A stretch of DNA of 64,000 nt from Acridotheres tristis. Its lineage: Eukaryota; Chordata; Aves; Passeriformes; Sturnidae. The position numbers and the translations under genes were made by a program. This document shows positions 50,635 to 63,907 of this stretch, in pieces (within the stretch, counting starts at the first letter, position 1; every line of letters begins with the position of its first letter). The stretch spans positions 3,658,001 through 3,722,000 of the forward strand of contig CM072884.1 of NCBI GenBank assembly GCA_037013685.1, written 5' to 3'. Below the pieces are notes generated by a model. That model worked only from the letters and a program-made list of their open reading frames with translations, was not told the DNA's origin and did not search any database.

Positions 50635-52394
50635 CGGATACGGCTGTTACAATTCCCCCATTTCCTTTAAGCACCAGCTGTTGCTTTTTTGGCTCAGATT
50701 TTTCTTTTATGGTAGATTTTTATATCATGAAGAAGAATATGTGCAGCAGCTCCCGGTGGGATGAGGCTGAGGGGAGCCTGGGGGCTGTGTGACATTATCC
50801 CTGGGCAGAGGTGGTTTGTTTGGTACTGGTGTTGCTGGGCTCTTGGCATGTGCTGGTTCTTTCTCTGGGCATTTTCCTTTATTGTTGCTATCCCTACTGT
50901 AGCATCCTTGACAACCTTTCTCAATTTTAAAGTCAGCATCAGTGATAGGATTGGGGAAGAGGTACAGACTGACAAGAGTAGGGCTGAGCATCTGAGCACT
51001 TCAGGTATCATTTATTGAGTATACACAGTATGAAAAGCTCATTGCTTCACATGATCAGCTGGGCAATGTTTAATTCCATGCTAGTAATTTATTTTTTTTA
51101 AATGAACAGTTTTCTTCTGTAATAGTTTCAAATTATTCAAATCATTTAAGGCATAAGTAGCAATCTGCTGCTGCAAGTAAAATGTTTCTGATATGACTGG
51201 AATCAAGAAACATAAGATTCATGCAATAATACATTTTCATTACATTTTCAACAATTCTCATCAAAACAAGAGTGCTGAGTATTTGGGATGTACAGGAGCT
51301 TTTGGACAGTAGGTTTAGGCAGCCTTAGTGTTTGTTCACAGCATGTCACAGGGAGGCACCAGGGCTCCAAGCAGCACCTCAGGCATTCTCAACCCTTCTT
51401 AGCTCCTGGGAAACAAACTATTTCTGCTGAATGTTTTAAAAAAATAATCACTACAAATGTGCTTTGGGATATAATCATTAAAATGAAATCTCCTAGCTTA
51501 TTTTAGCATAGCAAGTGGTGTTAAACAAGTTTCTCAGCTTTTCTGTTCTGCTATTATTAACCCAGTTTCCCAAGAGAAAAAATGTAAAAGCCTTAGATTC
51601 TAAAAAGAGAAGAAAAAAGTCTCAGACCTGTTGAAAATGAGAGTGACTAATTACCAGACTCTCTGACCAGATATAGTTTCTGCCTGCAGGAAAGAACCTA
51701 AGGACTTTGCAGCAGCCATTATTAATGACACCAATGTAATTACTATTAGGAGAAAAAGAAATCTGGCATCTAAATATCAATTACATGCAGCAAAGGGTTT
51801 ATCAAAGTAGTTCTAAGCCAGGCCTCTATTAGATGTCTGGTTTGGCTTGTCTGCTAATCATTGTTGTCAATTATTTCGAAAGAGCTTCTGAACTTTAGTA
51901 TTTAATAATAAAATAGCCTATAGAGGTATTGCTGTTGTTCCTGCTGAACCAAAAATTCTCAATGGGAAGAATAATGCTGTTTAAGCAAGCCTGGTGGATT
52001 TGATATTAAAAAAAACCCATACTTAAGTCTCTGCTGATCTTGTATTCTTGCCTGCAGCCAATACCATTTTCTCTAAGGAAAATTACATGTACAGTGCTTA
52101 TTCCAGTAACTGCTAAAAGAGCTGCACAAATGCAGAAAAAGTGTATTAATGGTTTTATATAAGTGGTTTTGAAATGCTTTCAAGGGCATAGGAGTATGCA
52201 TAGGAGGTATTCAAACTATTACAAGACAACAAACAAAGATAGTTCCATACCTCAAATAAAGCTAAGAAAGCTAAATCCATTTATGACAAAAATTGGTTGC
52301 TAATAAATGGAATGACTAAATGTTTTTTTCTATCCTTTACAGAATTTGAACCTCAGGAAAAATAGTTTTCAAAATTGTGCACTGACACAGCAAG

Positions 52395-52411
52395 AATAAT
52401 AATAATAATGA
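52395..52411. repeat. (AAT)n microsatellite
   Basis: About five AAT units ending in ATGATG. A similar short (TTA)n tract lies at about 32412-32427. Confidence 0.85.
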
Positions 52412-55400
52412 TGTTAACTTCAGGAATCAGTGTTAATCTTAAGTATGTGTTTAGGTGGGGTGAAAAATCAGAAGCAGCTATTTTATAGAGCAGAAAGTTT
52501 CAGCTAAGGACAACATTTAGATGATTTTGATGAACGTGCTTTTCATCAAAGAAATGTTTTCTCATTAGAGTTAATGCATCAATTTCACAAAAGAAAGTCG
52601 TAAGGAGTTTAACATGTTTAATCCTGAATTAACAAAATAGAGAATGTACTTCCAAAGCATTTTATTTTTGTTGTTTCTGTTATTATAAACTGCCTGCAGT
52701 GTGTTCACCTTTGAGTTTAGGTGCAGTAAATTTTAGTTGCATATGATAATAGAGTTCCCTCAGATACCATAAGACAAATTCAGGAGTCAAACTTTGGGTT
52801 TGAAAACTTAACAGATTTTTACAAAAAAGAATGGCAAGTTTTGTGAGCAATGACCTAAATATAACAAGCACACCTACCAAAAGATGGTCATCTAAATGAA
52901 AGTGATTTCCTTATTTATAAATTAAATACAATGTCTAGATCTACATTTCTATAAAACCAGTCAGAATGTTTCCTTTAGACTCTGTTAAAATACAAAGTAG
53001 CTTAAAAGTTCTCAAAAATCATCTATGAGCCCAAACTCTTTAACAAAAAACTGAAGCTAGCACTGTGTTTTTCATAATACACAAATGACTTACTGTTCAT
53101 AAATTGTTGATTTGCAGTCATAAAGATGGATTCACAGATTAAATCAAGACACGTGAGACATGAGTTTATATCTTTGTCTAAATGAAGGAGTGTTCAGATA
53201 TCATTTAATTTACAGTTTCTTCCTGCAATATTCAATGCATTCAAGGGATGCTTGGAGAGGTACAAAGGTATGCATCATTTTGGAGAGTAAAACCAAAAAA
53301 CGTTCCTTTTTTTCTCTCTCTCTGTTTTTTGAAGACTGCATTGCAGTTGTACTTTAACCACAGAAAAGGACAGGATATTAGTTTTCCTCTTTGAATAGTC
53401 TTTTTTTCCACATTAAATGAAGATTAAGCCACTGACTGTGTAATATTAACAATCTCTTTTTTATTAAGTAGCAGTGTCCCCAAAGCAGTCATTCTTGGAG
53501 AAGAGAGAAATGTCCAAAGGGAGAGGAAGCTCGTTTAGGGAGACCCCCTCCATTTTAATACACTAAACCACTACTTTCCTGTTTAATATCAGTATAATCA
53601 CTCTACTGTGTATTAAACAAAAGCTGTGGGTTTGGTGTGGGGATGTGGTTGTTGGAATAAAAACGAACATTAGAGGAGCCTTTAATTTAAATAAATAATT
53701 TCATTAGCCAGCTTGAATTCACAGAAATTGTACCTTATTCAGTAACTCCCATGTAGTCTTGTTAGGTTTGCACCCGAATAAACCCACAAATGTTTATTTG
53801 ATTGATTGAAAGGAGCAAAATGTTGCAATTCTCTCTTTTTCTTTTGAGTTTTTTAATATATTTGCATTAATAGTTTCAAAGTGCCCTTTCTTGATGTGCT
53901 TGTTGGATGGCTGAGTTAACAACCTATTATTATGTACTCCTTACCGAGCTGTTAATAGCTTTAGAGTCTTTTGCAGGAATTCACCTGCTGCTCATAAACA
54001 CATTTATGTTGCTGTAGGAACTTCACCAGGTTGATGCATCTTATATTTGCAATGACCTTGCACAAACTACCTGGTTTTCATGCATATATAAGTATTCATA
54101 TCGTATTAACAAAATTCATTAGTGGCTGGAGCATCTCTTTTAAAAATGTGTGGACATCTATCTGTGAATTTTTAAAATATTTTTTCAGATTTTTTCTAGT
54201 TGGTGTTTTTACCACCACGAGAAATGATATTTCTGCTGAAGTTAGCTACATCAGAAATGGGCACTTCCCCAAAAAAATTGAGCAAAAACTTGCTTTGTCA
54301 GTTTTGAAAGTGCAAAATCAGCTTTTTGATTTACTCACTAGTTTGTTGACTTTGCCCTTGAAATTCACGTTCAATTAATTGGAAAAAAGATTGCTGTTTT
54401 TGCTTTACACCCCATTAACTCACCGAGGTGTTTGAAGAAAACATAAACTTAAGGAATATGTGGCATTTATTGTTGATGTATTGCCAAGTTCTGCACTTAC
54501 AGTCATGACACCAGAGGAGATTTCAGCCCTTCTGAGTTAGCATTACAAGATAGATGTTTGCTGTTTGCCTGCACTGAGGCACAAAAGGATCTATGCATGT
54601 GTTCACAAATACACCAAAAAATGTGATATTTCAGTGACTTTCCAATAGCTATTATACGTTTATATCTGAAGAGGCTTGCATAATGAAAAACAATACATAA
54701 TTTCTATATAGAGATCAGCAGGTTCCCTCTTGCCTCTGATTTATTATTTGTATTGCAGTGATTAAAGTCAAACATTAGTTGGTATCAGAGTTTGTGTTTT
54801 AGAGCCAAAATCCTTCCTCCAAAATTGATTTTTTGTTGGATGGCTGAAATCTATCTTAATATTATCAACATTATTCTATCTTTATAAATCTCAATTTTCT
54901 TTGAAAAGGGAAGTATTTGTCCCAAAGAAGTGTATTCACAGTTAGCATATGAAAGACTTGTTGCCATTGAACATTCATATGGTCTGAAATGAATCTTAAT
55001 GACTTCAGTCATTTTTTTCCAGAATAGCAAATCTGAATAGCAATCTAAATCAATTCAATCTATAAAAGTAGATATTTTGCTTACATAAATAAAAGTGATG
55101 GCTTTTTTAATACCACTGAATTTGTTTTCAAGCTGTTGTATATCAATAAGGATCTTTTCTGGATGAAATTCTCTCTGAAATTCAATAGCAAGGAAACATT
55201 CAGTAGCAAATGAAAAGAGAAAATTCTGCATTAGTCTGCTCTTCTAATATTGAAAGTTATTTATGTAGAAGATTCAAACTAATCTTAAACCAATCTTAAA
55301 ATAAGCCCAGTCAGAGTCTACCTGCCCTAACATCCTAAAAGGCTGAAACACATCTTAGACAGGAGTTGGAAAGGCATGATTCCACAAGAGGTTTTTAGTA

Positions 55401-55682
55401 CAGAATGTGTTTTTTATGAGGGTGTTTGCAGAGCTACAAACATCCCACAGCACTTAAAATTTCCCAGCAAGCTGTTACAAACCTGACAAAATATTCAGCC
55501 CTGAAAGGGAGCCCTAATCCAAATCCTGGCAATATCTGCCTGTGAATATTGTAGAAATTCTGAAATTAGTGAATTAAGCCAATTCGTTATCAGCACTATT
55601 AGAGCTGAGTTCTGTGTAGCTGACTCAGTGCTGTACTATATTTTTGGATTGGTAGAATCACTCCATTTTCACAGCTTTGAAC

Positions 55683-55780
55683 ATTTGTTGTGGGTTGTTG
55701 GGATTTTTTGGGGGGAGGAGGAAGGGGTTTTTGAGGTTTGTTTTTTTGTTTATTTTGTGGTATTTTTTGAGGGGAGGGTG
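55683..55780 (+). repeat. C-free, G/T-rich tract with G-quadruplex potential
   Basis: Ninety-eight nucleotides of the + strand contain no C and very few A. Within it, G-runs at 55692-55694, 55700-55702, 55710-55715 and 55724-55727 are spaced by loops of 5, 7 and 8 nt, which is a plausible intramolecular quadruplex. The G-rich strand is the non-template strand of the host gene, so the structure could also form in the nascent RNA. Confidence 0.7.
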
Positions 55781-57565
55781 CCAAAGTGTGAGTGCATGCT
55801 ACCCTGTGCTGCAGCAAGTCACCTCAGTGTAGAAGTCTTCTGAAGAATTGGATGATTGCTCTTGTATTGAAATTCCACTTCCCTTGTAAGATGCTTCTTT
55901 GCATTTAAGTTGCCTTCACACCGCAGTAGGAAATAGGATCGCCACAATTTTGAGCTCTGCCATGAAGGGACACAGCAGTTCTGAGTGTACAGCTGTGATG
56001 GTACCCAGCTGGGAGTGAGAAGATTGCCTGCCTCGTGTCTCAGCAACTTGGAGACCTTCAGATGTTTGCACTGTGACTTTTTTGACATCACATGTGTTGT
56101 CCTTTTTTTGTTAACTTTCTTCCAGGATCTTACATTTTTCAATTTAAATAATTCATTATCCAGTGACTTACTTCCCATCTGTAACTAGAAGTACTGTTTC
56201 TGTGAAATACACAGAGATATTTTGAAATTGACTGAACATACTGCTGATTTAGATTATTATTGTTTCTTATGGATAAGAAACTAAAGTATATTCAATAAAA
56301 TAGTCAGAAAGCAGATTTTTTTTTTTAAATCCCAACAGTATTTTTTAAACAGAGTTTGTAATTAAACTTGTTGCCTAGGGATGTTTTGGAGGCCACAAGC
56401 AAAATTGGTTCAAGGAATAATTAAGGAAATTCATGGAAGAAAAGTCCATGAGCTGTAAAACACAATGAAGCACATTTAGTTAATTCAGAAATTAATCCAC
56501 TAATCTGCAGATTACTTGGCTCTGGGGGAGTGTTAAGGGTAAGCATGAGGAGAAGGAGCCTGCAGTGCCAATGCTGAGTGTCAACCCTGCAGTGGCATCA
56601 GGTTCAGAATTGTGAGCTGTGAACCTCATGCACCAAAGGGATGACTTGGGAATCAGCCCACTGGCTGGATATCCATAGTTCTCTCATGTTTCACAGCAAA
56701 GAAAGTCACAGAAGCCTTCCAATCTTCAAATTTTCAGGATTGCTTCTGTTTCCTGTTGCACTGTATTTTCAGCAGGTTTATTACATCATTATGAAGTAAA
56801 CTTCAGCATTGGGTATCCCAGGAGAAGCTGCTTTACCCTCCTAAGGTGAATTTTGAGTACTACTTGAGTTGAATTTTAACATTAGAAATTTAGTTTGTGC
56901 TTGCAGTAGCTTCCTGCTTCTTTCCAACTGGAAAAGAAAATTAAAATGAGTGAAAAGTAAGAAAAATCTTTGAGGCAGCTGGAGAGGCTGGCACTTTTAT
57001 ATGCAGAAGTTAGAGAGACTTCTGGAGATCCTGATGCAGGCAGAGGTTTTCATTGGTAAATATTTTTAATTAGCAAACAACTGTTATCAGAGTAGCTCAT
57101 TACTGCCATAAAGATGGGATTTAATATCTGTGCTTATCTGACAACTCAGGCCATGTTCTCCAGCTGCCTTTTTTATATGCTGGATTGCACCCTGTTCCAT
57201 CCCTAACTTAAGGCACAGGCCTGTTTTTATTTCATTTTAATCTCCTTGTCAGGACAATCAGCTCTGTCCTGTCTGCTGCCTTCACACCTGGCAGTCCCCC
57301 TTGGCCCAGCATGTGAACCACACAGCTTTTGCTCTGCCCACCCCTCACCTCCCTGTGCTAGCAAGAATTTTAACACTGTTTTAGAGCCTCCCTGTCCTCA
57401 TCTTTCTCCTCATTTAATTTTCTGCTTTTCATGGTTCACCTCACATCAACTCATTTTTGCCTTTCCAAGTATATAATCCAATTAAAATGAAGTTTATCTG
57501 CGGTTTGACCTTTCTATATTTTCTTTATGGTTGGTTATCTGTTCTTCCCCTTTTCACATTGACAG

Positions 57566-57641
57566 CTTCACTTTACATATGGAGAAAGTGATGAGCTGAC
57601 TGACAGGCAACCAAAATATAAAATATTGAATGGCCAGACAG
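57566..57641 (+). other. Exon-like segment (76 nt) with acceptor and donor consensus, unproven
   Basis: A pyrimidine-rich run ending in GACAG precedes 57566, and CAG|GTAAAG follows 57641. Read in phase 0, which fits the phase at the end of the Eph exon, it gives a hydrophilic peptide (FTYGESDELTDRQPKYKI within). The same frame stays open to a stop at 57845-57847, 93 codons in all, while a stop lies just before the acceptor. At 76 nt it would shift the Eph frame if used as a cassette, so it could only act as a poison or alternative terminal exon. I do not recognise the peptide. Chance pseudo-exons are common in long introns. Confidence 0.2.
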
Positions 57642-60600
57642 GTAAAGGACACTTGAGTGTTTCAGCTCCCCAAACTGTTACATCTCAGATTAATCAGGAG
57701 GGAGACCAAGGAGGGAAGGGAGAGGATTACAACCTGAAGGGGCTGATGCCTTTAAGTGCTGCAGATTTCTCCTCTGAAGCAAACATTAGAGCCATTGGCA
57801 ATTTTCTCAATGGCCCTGCTTTTTTGCTGCCACAGTTTTCTACTTAGATTGGTCCTCAGATCTTCCCAATCACTTTTCTAAATTTACTTCAAGTTTGTGG
57901 TTCAGCTGAAAACCAGAGATACAAGGGTTTTTAGGGAGAGCGTTTTTTTAAGGATCTCAATGGTATCTTTTACTTTTAGTTCTCTTATTGTAATTTTTCT
58001 TACCACTCCATGTTACAGTAAAAATTGACCCAATCCTGTTGATCAGATTGTAATCAGCAATTAATGTTAGAAGCACGTTTTTGAACCTTTAAGACTTCTC
58101 CAAAATCTTCTGCCAGCATTCCTGTTAATTGATGTACTGTAGGTCAAAATAGTTTTCTAGGTGAAAATTATACACAAAATCAGTGAATATAAAAACCTTT
58201 CAAAGACAGACACTGATTTCCACAGGTATAGTTAATTTTATTGATTTCAGTGTAATTAGTCCTTATCTACAACAATCTTTGTAAGGTGACAGAGGTGCTA
58301 TGACTAGAGGTAGCAGGCATTCAGAAATTGGATTTTGAAAATATTTTATTATAAAGAAAGAAAATACTTTTTGAGAATTACTGGGGGGAAATTACTTGTG
58401 AGAGGAATATAGTCTCTATTAATCAGTTTCCATAAATTAGAGCTGTGAGGACTCTGGTTTTTATTGATCACAGAGAGTAAGTACAAACTAGTTTGATGTT
58501 ATTTGTCTTTAATAGGTTCTATTTGAACTGATTAATCAATAAATGACTATACCTAATAATTAACTACTGTGTTATACTAATGGGCAGCACATCATTAAAG
58601 TTGAGGTAACTGTGGAGCACCAGCATAGCTGATCCCATGGGAAAAGTAAGGAAGAATTTGGAGATTTCATTGCACACTGGACTAGAGCTATGATCAGTAA
58701 AAATTGCTGTCTTCCAGAACTGTGGTGATTCTTTTAAAATAGTGGTTCTTCCTCTACAGGTCACATTGTGTGTGTTCCTCAGACTGATGTATCTAGGAAA
58801 GATGTGACCAAATGGTCTCATAAAAAATTCTTGTTGCTTATTGTTGCTTTTATTTAAACATTTATAGTGCCTGAATCATGAAACTCCAAATCTTCTGTAC
58901 TTTAATGTGGTACTTACTCAGTTTTGACATTGTGCTTCAGTGTACAGGATAAAGACCTGCTCCCTGTGGTATATAGATTTAATCTCTATTAGTACTTCTT
59001 TCAGTTAAATAACAGTGCTCTGAAAAGGCCAGGCAGGATTATGTGGCTTAATACAGAATTTTCATGTTTCAGGACAATAGATATAAACTAGAAAATGTGT
59101 TTGCAAACAGCTGATAGTAAATTCAGTTACTCTCCCTGGATTCCTTCTGCACACACACACTTGAAAGCTGTGGGTACAATAAGTCTCTTTTAGCTGGCAG
59201 AAGGTTTGGAAATCCCTTTCCCTAGGGTCAGTTTAGGAAGACTTTTGTTATTCGTTACACTGAATGAGCTGAATACCTCCATTGTCATTCATAAAATAAG
59301 CTAGGCTAGGAGTATATAGCTCCCATTATGTATTCTAAATCGTAAAAAATTATATTTGGTGATCTTTTTAAATTGCTAAACTTAGGACTGATACTGTTTT
59401 TATTAGAGCAATGTCTCTTTTTAATACTCAAGTATTAATGGTGACAAATCTTACATGCCTGAAGGTGCCAGGATTTTATCAGTGCTTTGCTGGTAAAGTT
59501 ACTATTTTAATATTTCAGCACTACAAGCAAAATTTGGCATTTCAGCTTAATTTCTATTGATTTTTTTTTGCACTAAAGGTTTTGAGATGTATTATAGTTT
59601 TCTTCTCACTTATAACATCACAATGTAAACTCTTTGCCATAGGAGTCTAAACTGATTAAAGGTCATCACATTTTGGTTAGCCTTTATCAATATTTTTCTT
59701 ATATGTGTCCACAAAGTCTTCATTTCTGTGCTCTTTTCCTCTGTAATAAGGTGGGGATAAAATTAGAGAGCAATTGGTTCAGACAAGTGTGGCATGTGAA
59801 AGTTTATCTGTTTATTTACAATTGTTGTTGGGGGAACCCCCTTTCTTTTAAGTATATGGGAAAAATGGTACTAATCATCACAATAATAGAACATCTGGAT
59901 ATTGACTGCTCCTCTGCTGCACTGCAAAAGCAGAAAGCATTTCATTAATATTTATCCTCTGATGGTGCTACTCCATTAAATTAGGTTGTCTAGTCTTAGA
60001 CCATTAGCACCATTGTGCCTTCCACTCAGCCAGTCTTTTTCTTTAGATATGAAAAAATGCCTTATCTATAAAGCCAAGTATAAAATTAGGATACATACAG
60101 ATTCAGATAGGCAGAGGTGGCTGCAGGAAAGAATTTGATTCTGAAAGGTTTTCCTGTTCATGCACAGAGCAAACTGTCATGGATTTGTGAACACTGTCCC
60201 TTATAATCAGAACGGAATCCATTTGCAAGAAGAATCACACAAACAATAAGAAAAATACAATTTCCTTAGAAACAGAGATAGCATTTTCGAAGTTCATAAT
60301 ATAATTCTGTTTAACTTGGCTAGGTAGTCATAGACCTAGTATTACATTGTGTAATAACATTGGCATAGCTTGCATTTGGGTTATATTTATGTTTTAATTA
60401 CAGATTTTCACCAAGATAAATTTGCAGTAGGCTATGGAAAAGGTCTTATGAATTTCCTCATATCAGATTGTGTCTCGTAGTTATATGAGTATATTATATT
60501 TGATAGACTCCTTTAACTCATGTTTAACCCCTCAGCCCCTGTGTTGTCAGAACTGCTTCTTGTGAGTCCTTTGCCATGCTAAGATCACAAATGCTGCTCT

Positions 60601-63520
60601 GATACTGATGTAAAGGATCAGAGCATTTCTTGTGTCCCTTTTCTTTTTGTGAACACTGAGCTATACATAGTGGCCAACTATATATATTATCTTACTTCTT
60701 ACGGGCCACAGGAGGTACAGCCATATCAGTTAAATTTGTGTTATAATTTTCAGATTTTGTAGTAGCCCTCTGTAGTTAACAAGTACAAAATTAATGTAGT
60801 CCTTGACCTTTCCCTTTGGTTCTGGCCCTGTCACTGTCTAGGTCAGAAATCTATCATGACAGATAGATCCCTTTAGCAAAATCATGCTTCCTTTTGATGG
60901 AAAACAGGGTGCATGATAAGTGGGTTGATATATATTTTGCCACAAACTGAAAGCAAGATCTGGGAGAAGCATGCACTGACATCCAGGGATTACATTGAAG
61001 TCCTTCAGTTTAAAATTGACTTTTTGAACACAGAATCCCTGCAAAAGTGAGTGCATATGGTCTATAGCAAGAATAAAACAAAGCATCCAATACTTCTGTG
61101 CAGACTAGAATTGTATTTTTTTGTTCTTATTCTATCTTCAGCCTTCCTGGGAAAGGTCATGGCAGAAGGAGTGGCCAGCCTTGAGAGCAATCTCTGTGGA
61201 AAGCTCTGGCTTTCCAGGTAGGCTGCAGATCAGTTGTCAAGAGAATGGAATAATGGCAAAGCATCCACTCTTTGGAGAATTCTCTTATGCATGAATCCAG
61301 TCCTAAAAGGCTGAATTCTTTATGTAAAACATTCCAGCCCTGGGAAGTTTCCAACTATAAATCATTTTGTCTTGAGTTTGAGCAACTTTTTCCTCAAGCC
61401 TCCTGAAGTTTGTTCTCAAACCAAGGTGACAGGTTCCCTTTTCACTATTTCACGTGCAGTAACAAATCTTGCCCCCTTGCCCATATGACAGCACTATTAC
61501 TTTTAAGGTTGTGTACTCCCAGACATCATTTTTCAGTCTGTGGGATGGATGGCATGAGAGGCTGCAGAAAGAAAGGAGAGGGGAGGGCACGAAGAAGGAA
61601 CCCTTCAGGGCTTCCTGCAGGCAACCCCAGGCAGCTGGTGAGGAAGCAATGAGCAGACAGTCCCTGGTGGTGGCCAAAATACCTTCCAGAAGGGACAGTC
61701 AGTGATGGCTGCCCCTCGGGAGGGAGCTGTTTGCCCCAGAGGGACCCATTTTGTTGATTAAATGTCACCATCACAGCCTTTGTCAGGCTCATCATCTTTG
61801 ACCAACTACAAATAATGAACTGTATTTGCTGCCTGCCTGTCCACACCCCTGGCTGTGGAGCCAGTGTATCCCAAATGTATATTTTTTACACAAGCAGTAG
61901 TTAGCCTGTAATAACATATAATAGATATAGCTCAGATTGTTTCTTTTTCAAAAGTCATTCCCACGTTTTGCTGCCACTGGCCTTGTTCTGCAGACTTCAG
62001 GGAGTAAATCTTGTTACTGGATCTTGGGGAATCCACTGATTTTTTGACAAAATTTTCGTTTCCATCCGCCTCTTAAAGACCCTGTTTCTTTTTGCAATTC
62101 CATCAGGTTTTTTTTCTGCAATCTCTCCAGCAGGCCAGAAGAAATCCTAGGACTTGATTTCAAACAGTAAGGTAGTCTAGGGAAAAGAAACAGCTTGCAA
62201 CTATTACAGAGTACAATGAAATCCCTTAGGTGCTGCTGGTCCCTTCATTAGCTTACAGAGCCTAAATAAAAATTTCCAGAGCATTCCAGAGTATAAAGTC
62301 ACTGCCATCTATGGGCCATGACAGGACACTTTGAATCATGCCAATAACTGTATAAAACAAGCATTTGCTGCTTACATAATCTGCAATGCAGATTTCCAAG
62401 ATCTTTCCTTCACAGGAAGTCATGTAAGCTTAATCAGAAGAAAAAAACACCTATCATTCAAACGAGTAAGCTTTCTGTCAGAAGAAAATAGGTATTTTCT
62501 GAAATGCATTAAAGTATGTCTAAAATCCAATAACCTGTTCAAAGTGAAGTTACAACATTTCAAGTAATTGGGAGAAGTCTAATATTTAAAGAAGTAATTA
62601 GATGGTGTATTAATTATAGTCTCTATTCATAAGACTACATGTACATTTTATCCTAGTATTTCAATTTAAATATGTGCTCCTCACAGCTTGAAATTTTGGT
62701 AACAGACTGTAGGAAGAATGTATACTTCCTCTTACTGTAGTTTCTCAAATTATTTCCACTGTTTGAAGCACAGGTGAAATGCAGTTATTTTTTATATTGA
62801 TCATTGTTGCCTTCCTTCTGCTCCTTCCCTTAACAGAATCATGAGGTTGCTTCTGTTTGTTTTTTTAATCTGCTTTTCTCAGCCATCTCCCTGTATTCCT
62901 GCTGGAGGAATAGTGATCCACCTGCTGCCCTGTGCATTCGTTACACATGGCTGAAGTTCACTCTGCATGTTTTATAAAAACTGTTTGTTTTATATAAAAG
63001 GTGCATGCATATTGCTAAGAACAGGTTAACAGTCCAACAGAATCTGACTGAAACCTAATCCTCTCCTGGTTATATCTCTTCTGTGAACTAGATTTCCTTC
63101 TGAACAGGCTGGAAGCACCCTTTGAATAACTTACACCTGCTCTAATGTCACTGTGTGGTATAATAAATGTATATGGTGCCCTGTGGGTGTCACAGTTGTA
63201 CTATTAAGCACATGTCAAGGACATTCCTGCTCAGTTTGGAGACAAATCCTGCTCTGAGGGAGTAAACCTAGCCTTAAGGCAGCACATAAAATATTACAGA
63301 TTACTGGTTTATCAAGTAACTAATGACAGGGAATAAATGTTCTTCTCCCAAGTCATCCTCTCATGTAAAAGCATCATCCAAGCACCAACCATCATTTGCT
63401 GTCTAGCAAAGCAGCACTCAGTCAAAGCACAGAAATTGATGTATCTGGTCTCCATGCTAGAGCAGCTGATCTGCAGTCATAATTCCCAGAGATCATAATT
63501 CTCAGGGATCTCTGTGAGAC

Positions 63521-63544
63521 TCAGGAATTCTCAGGAATTCTCAG
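63521..63544. repeat. 10-nt tandem repeat TCAGGAATTC, about 2.4 copies
   Basis: Two perfect units (63521-63530, 63531-63540) are followed by a partial TCAG. The preceding 40 nt contain related diverged units (CATAATTCTCAGGGATCTC), suggesting an older, longer array. Confidence 0.85.
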
Positions 63545-63758
63545 CAGCTGCCTGGAATCAATTGCCAGGAGATTAACAGAGGACTTTTGCACAGAGTATT
63601 TCTCCATACAGAGTTTCAAAGTGAATTCCATGTATGACTACATTACAGCTACCTGGAAAGAGACATTGAGCTCAGCAGCAGCAGTGAAGCAGCTGAACCA
63701 TGCTCGAAGTCGACAGACTTTAAAGAAAAAGTTAATTCCTATTTTCTTTTACCCACAG

Positions 63759-63806
63759 GTCTACCCACGGATAGCGCCGGCATTTTGGCACTACCTGCGG
63801 GTAGAA
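63759..63806 (+). other. CpG-dense 48-nt exon-like and self-complementary segment, unproven
   Basis: A pyrimidine run ending in ACCCACAG precedes it and a consensus donor GTGAGT follows it. It is exactly 16 codons with no stop in phase 0 (VYPRIAPAFWHYLRVE), so it could be inserted after the Eph exon without breaking the frame. It holds four CpGs, with another just downstream and two about 50 nt upstream, which is unusual here. It is also partly palindromic: CTACCCACGG (63761-63770) pairs 8 of 10 with CTGCGGGTAG (63795-63804), and CTACC-TGCG-GGTAG is a perfect 5-bp hairpin. Repeated TACCC/GGGTA motifs suggest an old DNA transposon fragment as the alternative. Confidence 0.25.
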
Positions 63807-63890
63807 GTGAGTAGCGGGTATTTGAATACTCCCACATCTTTATTTTACAGCTTGGTAGTGTTTACTGACCTCCTAGTTTGTCCATTGTGC

Positions 63891-63907
63891 AAAAAAAAAA
63901 AAAAAAA
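63891..63907. repeat. Poly-A tract, 17 nt
   Basis: A 17-nt A run lies about 85 nt after the CpG-dense 48-nt segment at 63759-63806. No AATAAA precedes it closely. Other A/T runs of 13-15 nt occur at 16706-16720, 35869-35882, 40002-40015, 42415-42427, 43594-43608 and 46616-46630. Confidence 0.95.

Noticed and set aside
50694..51018. Opposing open frames (105 codons minus, 85 codons plus) downstream of an 18-nt poly-T
   Set aside because: Considered as an antisense retrocopy with a poly-A tail, but neither translation is recognisable and no target-site duplication was seen.
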